This document shows, piece after piece, positions 24,433 through 32,671 of a stretch of DNA of 64,000 bases. The notes beneath the pieces were generated by a model. It was not told where the DNA came from. It saw only the letters and a list, made by a program, of their open reading frames with translations, and ran no database searches. The stretch's first letter is position 1. Every line of letters starts with the position of its first letter. This DNA comes from Spirosoma sp. SC4-14 (lineage in GTDB: Bacteria > Bacteroidota > Bacteroidia > Cytophagales > Spirosomataceae): contig NZ_CP147518.1 of assembly GCF_037201965.1 (NCBI RefSeq), positions 6,627,001 through 6,691,000 on the forward strand, written 5' to 3'. The translations under genes and the position numbers were made by a program.

Positions 24433-26808
24433 CTAGAATTTAAAGCCCATACTCAGACGGAAATTGCGCGGAGCCTGCGCTTGCCAGTAATACGCCTGAC
24501 TCCACGAATAATAAGCCCCCGAATAGATATAAGCGTCGAAAATATTGTTGACATTCAGCGCAATGCTGAAGCGATTGTTCTGCCACGAAATAGCAACGTC
24601 GGCCTGGAAAGCATCGGGCAACGTCGGATTTTTATCAACAGCATCCGAGAACCATCCGTAGCGATCAAGCTGCCACTGATAGCCCAGTGACACACCAAGC
24701 CCCTGCACCGCCCCCCGGCGTACCCGATACGACAGCCAGGCATTGGTCACGTGACGGCTATAGCCGGGAACCGGTAGCCCAACATTTTCCGATTTGGTAT
24801 CTTTCCTAATCTTCGAATCGGTGTAGGCATAATTGGCAATCAGATTCAGGCCGGGAAGCAACTCACCCCGCAGATCGAACTCTACGCCACTGGTTTGGGT
24901 CTGCCCTAACTGAATCGAATAGTTCGGGTTGGTAGGATCGGTGGTCAGTACGTTATTTTTCGTGATTCGGTAGGCCGAAATCGTTGAATTCCAGCGGCCG
25001 TTTGCCCAGTCTTTCTTCAGGCCAATTTCAGTATTGTTGCCAGTGATGGGTTTAAAGGCATTGCCTAGCCGGTCGAGGCCAGCCTGTGGCAAAAACGCCT
25101 GATCGTAGAGTGCATAAACCGACGTTTGTTTGTCCAGCGACACACTTACTCCCACACGGGGCGTAAACCTGGTTTCATCGGTACCGGAACCGTACTGACT
25201 GTCGCGGGTCGATGTAATACGTCCGGCCAGTGTCAGCCGAATCTTATCCTGCAAAAACCGCAGTTCGTCCTGCACATAAATACCACTATACGATTGACTC
25301 AGCACGTTAGCCCCCGCCCGGTTACGCAGGCTCTGCGAACGATCGAAGTGAGGCAATAGTTGCGTAGGCAGATAATAGTTTGGGTTGTTTGCGTTGAAGA
25401 CAAACGAACTGTCGTAGAGCGGAAACGACTGGCTCCAGTCGGCAACATACTTTTTATTACCCAGATCCAGCCCCGCCAGAATACGATGCACAACTGGCCC
25501 CGTGGTTACGTCGCCATTCACGAAAAACTGCGCAAATTTCCCTTCATTGGCCGCATCCCAGATACCAACCGTCCGATAAATGTCGCCGTTGGCTTTTGCC
25601 GAATCGGCCCAGAGCGAACTACCAATCTGTGTCGAATTGAAATACGCCAGTTGGCCTGTCAGTTTCCAGTTCTGACTTAGCTGATGCTCCAGAATCAGGA
25701 ACGAGCTATGATCGTGAATGTTTGTCGGGTCGAGATTGGCCGAGGTGAGCGAGATATTCCGGGGAAATACGGCCTGCCCCGTTGCTGCAAACACATAGGC
25801 CGAGCCCATTGGCGACATTTGCGAATACTGGTATGTATATTCGGCCGTGATGGTCGTTTGTTCGCTGAGTTTATACTTCAGCACTGGTGCAATGGTGTAG
25901 CGGTTGTTGTATTCAAAATCGCGGAACGAGCCTTTGGCCTGCCCCATTACATTCAGCCGGTACAGTAAACTACCGTCCTGACTAAGTTTACCATCCAGAT
26001 CGACCGTAGCCCGATAGGTATCGAAGCTACCGGTCGTCATGTTCACTTCGCCTTTGGTAACGCCGGTCGGTTTCTTGGTCACGACATTATAGAACCCACT
26101 AGGCTCACCGTTTGCCATCATAAAACCGGCCGGGCCTTTCACAAACTCGATCCGCTCAACCATCGACATATCTTCGGTGAGCGGCCCCCAGGTAGAGGTC
26201 ACGTTCATACCGTTTCGAAATGGCGAAACCCGCGAGCCGCGCATATTCAGTCGGGAGTAGTTATCCCAGTGCTCCTGCCGCGTAACCCCACTCACATTGC
26301 GCGAAACGCCTTCGAGCATATCGAAAATCTGCTGATCGGCAATCAACTGGCGGTTCACCACCTGCACGTTCTGAGGGAGTTCGATTAGTGGCGTTTTTAC
26401 GCGCAGGCTAGGCGAAGGCACATCGCTTTTATACGAGTTTTTACCCTCAACCGTCACTTCCTGCAATGTTTCGGTGGTTTCGCTAAGCACTACATCGGCC
26501 AGACGAGTGGTTTCGTTAGCTACTACCGTTACGGTCTGGCGGTTTCTTACATGCCCAATCCGGCTCATAACCAGCGTATGGGTTCCAGCAGGTACGTTAC
26601 TGAGCGTAAATTCGCCCTGATCGTTGGTGGTGGTTCCAATATGTGATGCGGCCAGCCGAATAGTAACCTGACTTAGTGGCTGAGAGGAAGGCGACACAAC
26701 CCGGCCCGTAATTGTAGTGGTTTGGGCAAAAAGGGGAAGGCTTACCATAGCCAGCAACAAACCGAATAGGGTTCTACTGGTGAATGATCTATATAGCTTG
26801 CAATACAT
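24433..26808 (-). CDS. TonB-dependent siderophore receptor
   Basis: A 791-residue outer-membrane protein with a signal peptide ending at LPLFAQ, an N-terminal carboxypeptidase-regulatory-like domain (about 32-112, TITGRVVSPSSQPLSQVTIRL), a plug (about 125-245) and a 22-strand barrel ending in the aromatic residue of MGFKF. NRQLIADQQIFDMLEGVSRNVSGV and ERIEFVKGPAGFMMANGEPSGFYNVVTKKP are diagnostic of the ferrichrome/pyoverdine receptor class (FhuA/FpvA-like). It is the first gene of an operon with the PepSY protein. The 393-base upstream gap probably carries iron control, but I could not recognise a Fur box by eye. No siderophore synthesis genes are present. Confidence 0.93.
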   Translation of the reverse strand: MYCKLYRSFTSRTLFGLLLAMVSLPLFAQTTTITGRVVSPSSQPLSQVTIRLAASHIGTTTNDQGEFTLSNVPAGTHTLVMSRIGHVRNRQTVTVVANETTRLADVVLSETTETLQEVTVEGKNSYKSDVPSPSLRVKTPLIELPQNVQVVNRQLIADQQIFDMLEGVSRNVSGVTRQEHWDNYSRLNMRGSRVSPFRNGMNVTSTWGPLTEDMSMVERIEFVKGPAGFMMANGEPSGFYNVVTKKPTGVTKGEVNMTTGSFDTYRATVDLDGKLSQDGSLLYRLNVMGQAKGSFRDFEYNNRYTIAPVLKYKLSEQTTITAEYTYQYSQMSPMGSAYVFAATGQAVFPRNISLTSANLDPTNIHDHSSFLILEHQLSQNWKLTGQLAYFNSTQIGSSLWADSAKANGDIYRTVGIWDAANEGKFAQFFVNGDVTTGPVVHRILAGLDLGNKKYVADWSQSFPLYDSSFVFNANNPNYYLPTQLLPHFDRSQSLRNRAGANVLSQSYSGIYVQDELRFLQDKIRLTLAGRITSTRDSQYGSGTDETRFTPRVGVSVSLDKQTSVYALYDQAFLPQAGLDRLGNAFKPITGNNTEIGLKKDWANGRWNSTISAYRITKNNVLTTDPTNPNYSIQLGQTQTSGVEFDLRGELLPGLNLIANYAYTDSKIRKDTKSENVGLPVPGYSRHVTNAWLSYRVRRGAVQGLGVSLGYQWQLDRYGWFSDAVDKNPTLPDAFQADVAISWQNNRFSIALNVNNIFDAYIYSGAYYSWSQAYYWQAQAPRNFRLSMGFKF

Positions 26809-27201
26809 ATTTATTTAGACTAATTCTTAATTGCAAACCTAATAGCAAATCCTATACTGACAGTAGGAATATACGTAAAGTCAAATAAGTACTTTATATA
26901 ATTTCATTATTCTGGGCTTTTTAACATGGCCAGCGAAAAGTAGACCGGCCTGCCGGAGCAGTAAAAAACCAATTACCTCCTCCCGTAAACTGGCCCACCA
27001 ACCGAAGAATTACACATCCATAGACAAGAAAATATACTTTTTTTAGTGGCCGAAGCGTGGCAACAACCAAAGTAGTCAGCTAAATTCAGTTCAACAGCTC
27101 AAAAAATAATGAAGCTTTTTCTCCATTGGCGCAATTTTAGCGACTAAAAATCTGTTGGAATAAAGCAATAGCTTCAGAGCTGCTCAACACACCTAATACC
27201 C
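26809..27201. other. Divergent intergenic region between receptor and MoeB-like genes
   Basis: About 390 bases. On the minus strand TAGGTTTG (about 26835-26842) resembles a -7 element for the receptor gene. No convincing Fur-type operator or hairpin was found. Confidence 0.3.
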
Positions 27202-28338
27202 ATGGAAGCAACAACGTTAGTACCCGCTGAACAACAACGTTATCAAAAGCACCTGAACTTACCCGAACTTGGTACGGCAGGTCAGTTAAAGCTAAAAAAT
27301 GCCCGCGTACTAGTGGTTGGTGCAGGGGGACTGGGGTGTCCTGTTTTGCAGTACCTTACGGCAGCCGGTATTGGTACGATTGGTGTTATCGATCCCGATG
27401 TGGTCGACCTGAGCAACCTGCAACGGCAGGTTCTCTACACAACCGACGAAGTGGGGAAACCTAAAGCAAAAGTTGCAGTAAGTCATCTGAACCGGCTGAA
27501 TCCCGAAATCTCCTTCGATACCTATACAATGGCGCTCGATATCAGTAATGCCCGAGGCATTATCGAATCGTATGACATTGTTGTCGATTGCACGGATAAT
27601 TTTAAAGTACGCTACCTGGTTAACGACGTTTGTGTTACACTCGGGAAGCCGTTTGTCTATGGGGCCATTCATCGCTTTGAGGGGCAGGTAGCCGTGTTGA
27701 ATGCCGATCTGGGTACTGGACAGCGCGGCCCGACCTACCGCTGTCTGTTTCCTGAATATCCGAATGAGATCGAAATTCCGAACTGTAGCGTCACGGGTGT
27801 TTTGGGTGTTCTGCCGGGTGTGATCGGGACCTATCAGGCCAACGAAGTTATCAAGCTCATCACCGGTATTGGTCAGTCGCTGGATGAACATCTGCTGATG
27901 ATCGACCTGTTGGCGATGACACAGCAACGCATAAAAACAAAACGTCGGGCCGATGCCGACGAACTGGCCCGTGAGGGATTAGCCTCAGGCTACCGGCCCA
28001 CACCGGCCGAATCGGGTCCGCAGAAAATGTCGGTTCAGGAGCTGGCCGATCGGCTCGCATTGGGCGAAGATATATTTCTGCTCGATGTTCGCGAACGCCC
28101 TGAATATGAACTTTGCCACCTCGAAGGAGCCGTTCTGATTCCGGTAAGTATGATTCCAAACAACCGGAAACGGATTCCAACCGATCGGCCTGTGGTTGTT
28201 TATTGCCATCATGGCATTCGCTCGGCCAACGTGGTCAATTATTTATATGCTCAGGGAGGGCTTACCAATCTGTATAACCTCGATGGTGGTATCAATGCCT
28301 GGGCGCGGGATATTGAACCCGAAATGGCGATCTACTGA
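27202..28338 (+). CDS. ThiF/MoeB-type adenylyltransferase fused to rhodanese domain
   Basis: A 378-residue E1-like enzyme. The N-terminal domain (about 1-250) has the ATP loop VVGAGGLGCPVLQYL, then DPDVVDLSNLQRQVLY and DCTDNFKVRYLVND. The C-terminal rhodanese domain (about 275-375) has its active Cys335 in VVVYCHHGIRS. Such proteins adenylate the C-terminus of a small sulfur carrier (MoaD, ThiS or similar) and can load sulfur from the rhodanese. The structural zinc cysteines of E. coli MoeB/ThiF are largely absent: the first pair reads TYRC and the second pair is missing. Here it stands alone, without moa or thi genes, so MoeB versus ThiF cannot be decided. Confidence 0.9.
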   Translation: MEATTLVPAEQQRYQKHLNLPELGTAGQLKLKNARVLVVGAGGLGCPVLQYLTAAGIGTIGVIDPDVVDLSNLQRQVLYTTDEVGKPKAKVAVSHLNRLNPEISFDTYTMALDISNARGIIESYDIVVDCTDNFKVRYLVNDVCVTLGKPFVYGAIHRFEGQVAVLNADLGTGQRGPTYRCLFPEYPNEIEIPNCSVTGVLGVLPGVIGTYQANEVIKLITGIGQSLDEHLLMIDLLAMTQQRIKTKRRADADELAREGLASGYRPTPAESGPQKMSVQELADRLALGEDIFLLDVRERPEYELCHLEGAVLIPVSMIPNNRKRIPTDRPVVVYCHHGIRSANVVNYLYAQGGLTNLYNLDGGINAWARDIEPEMAIY

Positions 28339-28357
28339 TTTCCATATCGTTAGCAGC

Positions 28358-28391
28358 AAAAAAGGCGATAACCGATGTTATGGCCTTTTTT
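28358..28391 (+). terminator. Intrinsic terminator of the MoeB-like gene
   Basis: AAAAAAGGC (28358-28366) pairs with 28383-28391, and an inner ATAAC/GTTAT stem continues it across a single G-G mismatch. The 3' arm ends in six Ts. Confidence 0.8.
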
Positions 28392-28504
28392 GTTCTATTC
28401 TGTTCCCTCATCCAGCCCGGAACCAACACCTATTTTCGGCTGTTCTGCGAGTGCCATTAATTCTGGCCTTTTACAACCGGTTAACGGCAATTACCAACTC
28501 AATC

Positions 28505-28858
28505 ATGTTTGTCAACGTATTGAAATCGAAACTCCATCGCGTCAAAGTCACGCAGGCGGAGTTAAATTATGTGGGCAGTATCACAATTGATGAAGACCTG
28601 ATGGATGCTGCTGGTTTGTTCGAGAATGAGCAGGTTCATATTGTGAATAACAATAACGGCGAACGACTCATTACCTATGTAATCAAAGGTGAACGTGGCT
28701 CGGGCACAATTTGTCTTAATGGGGCAGCCGCCCGCAAAGCACAGGTCGGCGACATCATCATTATTATTGCCTATGCCATGATGACACCCGACGAAGCGAA
28801 AGTCTATAAACCAACCGTGGTTTTTCCAGACAATAACAATCGGCTCGTAAAAGGGTAA
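28505..28858 (+). CDS. panD: Aspartate 1-decarboxylase
   Basis: Makes beta-alanine from aspartate for pantothenate and CoA synthesis. The 117-residue proenzyme is normal length. It self-cleaves at Gly24-Ser25 (YVGSITID) to form the pyruvoyl cofactor, and the surrounding KLHRVKVTQAELNYVGS is canonical. NGAAARKAQVGDIIII is the conserved second motif. I chose the ATG at 28505 because it places the cleavage Ser at 25 as in the family; a longer in-frame extension to 28196 overlaps the preceding gene and is not credible. A terminator follows, so panD is probably monocistronic. Other pan genes are not in the window. Confidence 0.97.
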   Translation: MFVNVLKSKLHRVKVTQAELNYVGSITIDEDLMDAAGLFENEQVHIVNNNNGERLITYVIKGERGSGTICLNGAAARKAQVGDIIIIIAYAMMTPDEAKVYKPTVVFPDNNNRLVKG

Positions 28859-28886
28859 CCAAATTCAGAAGACCGTTTGATAACAG

Positions 28887-28941
28887 GAAGGATGAAAGGC
28901 GAAGGAAATCCGGCTGGATTGCCTCCCCACTTTCATCCTTC
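28887..28941 (+). terminator. Terminator of panD
   Basis: GAAGGATGAAAG (28887-28898) pairs perfectly with 28930-28941 around a 31-base loop. Confidence 0.65.
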
Positions 28942-28955
28942 TTCGCTTTCCTCCT

Positions 28956-28963
28956 TACTTTTG
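28956..28963 (+). promoter_or_regulatory. Bacteroidota -7 element abutting a start codon
   Basis: TACTTTTG matches TAnnTTTG exactly and ends four bases before the ATG at 28968. A transcript started from it would have almost no leader. A clear -33 TTG partner was not found at the usual spacing. Confidence 0.45.
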
Positions 28964-28967
28964 CGCT

Positions 28968-30020
28968 ATGAATTTCAAAAACGTTCTCAAATACGTCATT
29001 TCATTAGCCATTGCCGGAGGCTTGCTCTGGTTCACATTTCAGCAGAGCCATCTCGACGCGGCTGATTTATGGCACAAAATAAGTACCGCCGACTTTCGGT
29101 GGATACTGCTCTCGGCCGTTTTGACGCTGGTAGCGCACTGGAGCCGCGCCGAACGCTGGCGAACACTGCTGGAACCGGTTGTCCCACAACGCCCCACATC
29201 GCTGGATGCTACGGTTAGTGTATTGACGGGCTATCTGGCCAATATGGCACTGCCCCGTGCGGGCGAGGTTGCCCGTTGCGGCACGCTTTACCGCTTGTCG
29301 GGCGTGCCGGTCAATGTTAGCTTTGGAACGGTTGTGGCCGAACGGTTATTCGACGTAATTATGTTGCTGATTTTATTGGGAGCGACATTCGTGCTGGAAT
29401 TTAATCGGCTAAGCCAGTTTTTTATGGATTTTCTGGGCGGCAAACTCCCCAAAGGTTCCAGCGGTTCCAGCATCCTGATACTGGCAATAGCCGTTGTGCT
29501 GGGTTTAGGAATGCTGGCCTGGTTCCTGTTTAATCGTTACCGCGAAGCACTAGGGCAACACCCCATTTACCAGAAAGTGAGAGGCTTTCTGGGCGGACTG
29601 ATGGAAGGACTGCTGAGTGTTCGTAAACTTCGCCGTCCGGGTGTTTTTCTGGCCCATACAGTACTGATCTGGACAATGTACTATCTGATGTCGTATACCC
29701 TCTTTTTTGCAATGCCTGCCACGGCCGATCTTGGACCGCTGGCCGGACTGACGATTCTGGTCGTTGGCTCACTCGGCATGGCTGCTCCTACTCCGGGCGG
29801 TATTGGGTCATTTCATCTGCTGGTTGGCCAGGTTGCGCTGTTGTATGGCCTGACCAGTCAGGATGGGCAGGTGCTGGCAACATTTATCCACGGCGTTTCT
29901 ACCCTTATGGTTATTATTCTGGGCATAATTAGCCTGTTGATCGTTCTGCTACGACGCAACAAAACCACCACTATCCCCGATGTGCTCGACGATCCGCGAG
30001 CTATTAAACTGGAGCCGTAA
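28968..30020 (+). CDS. UPF0104 / LPG-synthase-like integral membrane protein
   Basis: A 350-residue polytopic protein with about eight hydrophobic helices. The pattern resembles the lysylphosphatidylglycerol synthetase TM region (UPF0104, AglD-like): HWSRAERWRTLLEPV, LTGYLANMALPRAGEVARCGTL, VVAERLFDVIMLL, and the glycine-rich LGMAAPTPGGIGSFHLLVGQ. There is no C-terminal aminoacyl-transferase domain, so lipid lysinylation is unlikely; flippase-like or glycolipid roles have been proposed for the family. rfaE2 begins 17 bases downstream, so a link to envelope glycolipid or LPS assembly is reasonable inference. Confidence 0.85.
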   Translation: MNFKNVLKYVISLAIAGGLLWFTFQQSHLDAADLWHKISTADFRWILLSAVLTLVAHWSRAERWRTLLEPVVPQRPTSLDATVSVLTGYLANMALPRAGEVARCGTLYRLSGVPVNVSFGTVVAERLFDVIMLLILLGATFVLEFNRLSQFFMDFLGGKLPKGSSGSSILILAIAVVLGLGMLAWFLFNRYREALGQHPIYQKVRGFLGGLMEGLLSVRKLRRPGVFLAHTVLIWTMYYLMSYTLFFAMPATADLGPLAGLTILVVGSLGMAAPTPGGIGSFHLLVGQVALLYGLTSQDGQVLATFIHGVSTLMVIILGIISLLIVLLRRNKTTTIPDVLDDPRAIKLEP

Positions 30021-30037
30021 GTCAGTCTCTATTTTTC

Positions 30038-30517
30038 ATGACCGAATCGAAAATTCTTACCCGTGAGCAAGCCATCCGTCAAGCCGATCAGTGGCGAGCC
30101 GAAGGCAACCAGATTGTTTTTACCAATGGTTGCTTCGATATAGTTCATCTTGGCCACATCGACTACCTCGAAAAGGCCAGAAATCTGGGCGACCGTCTGA
30201 TTCTGGGGCTCAACACCGACGCATCTGTCAGTTGCATAAAGGGGCCGCTTCGCCCCGTTGTGAATGAGTATGCACGGGCTCGTTTAATGGCTGCCCTGGC
30301 ATTTGTGGATGCGGTAACGTTGTTTGGCGAACCCACTCCGCTAGAACTTATCGAAGCCATTAAACCCGACATTCTGGTGAAAGGCAACGACTATTCGGTG
30401 GCAAACATCGTAGGGGCTGACTTTGTGTTAGAACGGGGAGGACGAGTAGACACAATTGCCCTGGTACCAGGCTATTCGACAACCAAACTCATCGAGCGAA
30501 TCAGACAAGCCTTTTGA
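30038..30517 (+). CDS. rfaE2: D-glycero-beta-D-manno-heptose 1-phosphate adenylyltransferase
   Basis: A 159-residue single-domain cytidylyltransferase-fold enzyme that makes ADP-heptose for LPS core or related heptose glycans. The nucleotide site FTNGCFDIVHLGHIDYLEKAR contains the HxGH motif, and VKGNDYSVANIVGADFVLERGG and PGYSTTKLIERI complete the domain. In E. coli it is fused to the kinase half (HldE); here the kinase (rfaE1) is separate and not in the window. It is co-transcribed with the UPF0104 gene and ends at a strong terminator. Confidence 0.93.
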   Translation: MTESKILTREQAIRQADQWRAEGNQIVFTNGCFDIVHLGHIDYLEKARNLGDRLILGLNTDASVSCIKGPLRPVVNEYARARLMAALAFVDAVTLFGEPTPLELIEAIKPDILVKGNDYSVANIVGADFVLERGGRVDTIALVPGYSTTKLIERIRQAF

Positions 30518-30597
30518 GTATTTTCTCGCACCAATAAATAGAAAATCACTTACGGTTCGATCGGTTGCGAAACGACAATCGATTGACAATAAATAAC

Positions 30598-30624
30598 AAA
30601 CTGGCCCCAAAGCCAGTTTTTTTT
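30598..30624 (+). terminator. Intrinsic terminator after rfaE2
   Basis: AAACTGGC (30598-30605) pairs with GCCAGTTT (30612-30619) around six bases, followed by a run of Ts. Confidence 0.85.
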
Positions 30625-30772
30625 ATGTATGACATTTTTTAATCTATAAGATCAATAGAAATTGATCGATATATTTTTTAGTTTTATTGATCAGAACCTG
30701 ACATTCACCGTAAATACCAGCTTAATCCGTTAATGCTTTTGCTTGTATAACCTTGTAAACGAATCAGTACAA

Positions 30773-31192
30773 ATGGTTTTTCTGCGTAACCAAATCCGTT
30801 TAGGGCTCTTGAGTCTTTTTTTATTTTGCCTCCCCGTATCGGGCAAATCATCGGTAGACCTGACCGGCGATCAGATTCTGGGCTATTGGTTATTTCCGGC
30901 CAGGGGCTCCAGTGTCGAATTATATCGTTCGGGCAACCGCTATTATGGCCGCATTGCCGATGTTAGCTCTACGGGTAAACAGCAATTTGGCATTCAAAAA
31001 AATCAGTTATTGATGAGCGACCTTATTTTCGATGGCACTGGCTGGTCGGGCGGAACGCTGATTCATCCCCGAACGGGTAATCATTTCGATATTGAAATAA
31101 AAATGGTCGATTCGCAAACGCTTTCGGCCAAAGTTTATAAAGGATTTCGATGGATCGGTAAAGAATTTGTGCTGACCCGCAAACCCCAGTAA
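30773..31192 (+). CDS. DUF2147 secreted protein
   Basis: A 139-residue exported protein with a signal peptide (GLLSLFLFCLPVSGKS) and a compact beta domain typical of DUF2147: ILGYWLFPARGSSVELYRSGNRYYGRI near the start, LMSDLIFDGTGWSGGTLIHPRTG in the middle, and KVYKGFRWIGKEFVLTRK at the end. The family is widespread and mostly uncharacterised; a lipocalin-like small-molecule binding role has been suggested. The ATG at 30773 was chosen because it directly precedes the signal peptide; an upstream TTG at 30743 adds ten residues. It appears monocistronic. Confidence 0.85.
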   Translation: MVFLRNQIRLGLLSLFLFCLPVSGKSSVDLTGDQILGYWLFPARGSSVELYRSGNRYYGRIADVSSTGKQQFGIQKNQLLMSDLIFDGTGWSGGTLIHPRTGNHFDIEIKMVDSQTLSAKVYKGFRWIGKEFVLTRKPQ

Positions 31193-31423
31193 TTGGGTTA
31201 AGATCTATTTTACAGAACCTTATTCTGCTATTTCTGCCCTCTTTTCAACGGTCGCCAGGCAAATCTGGTGGCCGTTTTCGCGTTATACGCCCTTAAAGGT
31301 CCGCCAACGGCTCCTGGACCTGATAAATGGTTATGATTAGGGAGACATTTCGGCGAAACTATTGTTTTATAGAAAATGGGCTGGTAAGTTGCCCGTTCAT
31401 TGACATATAAACCTGACCAAAAA

Positions 31424-32110
31424 ATGATTTCCCCCTGGTTATTAATGATTCTTATCTTCGGTGTCAGCGCTTTTGTTAGCTGGCGACTGCGGAGTAAGTT
31501 TAGCGAGTATTCACAAATTGGGCTTAGTAACGGTCTGAGTGGTGCCGAAATTGCGCAGCAAATGTTGCAGGAAAACGGCATTTATGACGTACGCGTCATT
31601 TCGACCGAAGGTATGCTAACCGATAATTATAATCCACAGGAAAAAACCGTTAACCTGAGCAACGATGTTTATTACGGCCGTAGTGTAGCGGCTGCGGCTG
31701 TGGCGGCCCACGAGTGTGGCCACGCTGTGCAACACAAAGTAGCCTATGCCCCTCTGCAATTGCGTTCGGCACTGGTGCCGGTTCTGTCGGTATCGTCGCG
31801 GTATTTACAGTGGGTTATCCTGCTGGGTATTTTCATGCTCCGAACTACCCCCATACCCTTAACGATTGGTGTAGCCATGTTTGCGCTCACCACCATTTTC
31901 AGCTTTGTGACCTTACCGGTTGAATTTGATGCCAGCCGTCGGGCATTGGCCTGGATTCAGAACCGGGGCGTTGTTAACCAGCGCGAATATGGTTTTGCAA
32001 AAGATGCGCTGTGGTGGGCGGCCATGACCTACGTAGTGGCGGCACTGGGTTCATTAGCCACACTGCTCTATTATGCCAGCATCCTGATGGGTGGCCGACG
32101 CAGCGACTAA
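31424..32110 (+). CDS. Zinc metallopeptidase, YugP type
   Basis: A 228-residue membrane peptidase. An N-terminal helix (1-20) is followed by the zinc motif HECGH (His96, Glu97, His100) after YGRSVAAAAVAA. Two further membrane segments lie at about 115-165, and VEFDASRRAL carries the likely third ligand region. A C-terminal helix ends the protein. This is the neutral zinc metallopeptidase_2 (YugP) family; its substrates are unknown. The ATG at 31424 fits the hydrophobic start; a TTG eight codons upstream is possible. It is followed by a very strong terminator. Confidence 0.9.
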   Translation: MISPWLLMILIFGVSAFVSWRLRSKFSEYSQIGLSNGLSGAEIAQQMLQENGIYDVRVISTEGMLTDNYNPQEKTVNLSNDVYYGRSVAAAAVAAHECGHAVQHKVAYAPLQLRSALVPVLSVSSRYLQWVILLGIFMLRTTPIPLTIGVAMFALTTIFSFVTLPVEFDASRRALAWIQNRGVVNQREYGFAKDALWWAAMTYVVAALGSLATLLYYASILMGGRRSD

Positions 32111-32126
32111 GCTGACCTTTCTACGG

Positions 32127-32182
32127 ATAGAAGCGGGATGGGCGATTGGAAGTAGTTTTCCAATCGCCCATCCCGCTTCTAT
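32127..32182. terminator. Perfect 25-bp terminator hairpin
   Basis: Bases 32127-32151 pair perfectly with 32158-32182 around a six-base loop. It lies between the convergent metallopeptidase and holin-like genes and probably serves both. Confidence 0.9.
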
Positions 32183-32195
32183 AGATCTATAGGTG

Positions 32196-32594
32196 TTAGC
32201 CATTCAGGCTTACCACTGTCAATAAGGCTTCGTATCCCGATTCGACCATAGCGCGGGTAGGTGTCGACTGATCGATTAGTAAACCAGCTACCGCCACAGC
32301 CAGCGCAATAACCAGCGCAGGCCAAAACCCCACAATAGTAAAACTATCTAAAAAGCTATCAATTAATTTTAGCAAAATCGCTGTTACCACAATTCGGATG
32401 ATGCCGGTCAGAAGAAAAAAAGTAATCAGATTCAGCGGAAACCGGATAACCCATCCCACAAAAAAGTTAAGAAGCCCAAGCAGCACTGCAATGAGCAATG
32501 CTGTTCCGAAATTCTTTACATGAACCTGGGACATCAGATTCGCCAACCCGAAGATTACGGCGGCATCGACCAATAAATGTAGTATAAGATTCAT
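32196..32594 (-). CDS. Holin-like four-helix membrane protein
   Basis: A 132-residue hydrophobic protein with about four helices (LLVDAAVIFGLANL, ALLIAVLLGLLNFFVGWVI, LITFFLLTGIIRIVVTAILL, ALVIALAVAVAGLLI). The layout resembles the superfamily IV phage-holin-like proteins (Phage_holin_4_2) found as chromosomal genes in many bacteria. There are no phage genes around it, so a prophage lysis role is unlikely. Its function is unknown. It diverges from the methyltransferase lipoprotein gene across only 77 bases. Confidence 0.7.
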   Translation of the reverse strand: MNLILHLLVDAAVIFGLANLMSQVHVKNFGTALLIAVLLGLLNFFVGWVIRFPLNLITFFLLTGIIRIVVTAILLKLIDSFLDSFTIVGFWPALVIALAVAVAGLLIDQSTPTRAMVESGYEALLTVVSLNG

Positions 32595-32671
32595 ACGTTT
32601 ATGATTGAATGGTTTTTCTGAACAACTGTTTCGCCCTTAGGTTGTTTAACAAAAACCTTACCGTTTTGCTC

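Noticed and set aside
26809..27201. Fur box before the siderophore receptor
   Set aside because: No 19-bp palindrome close enough to the consensus could be seen by eye.
27310..27927. 205-codon open frame opposite the MoeB-like gene
   Set aside because: Antisense shadow without protein features.
28196..28504. N-terminal extension of panD
   Set aside because: It overlaps the rhodanese domain of the preceding gene and a terminator, and it would displace the conserved Gly24-Ser25 cleavage site.
32196..32594. Prophage evidence from the holin-like gene
   Set aside because: No other phage genes are near; chromosomal members of this family are common.
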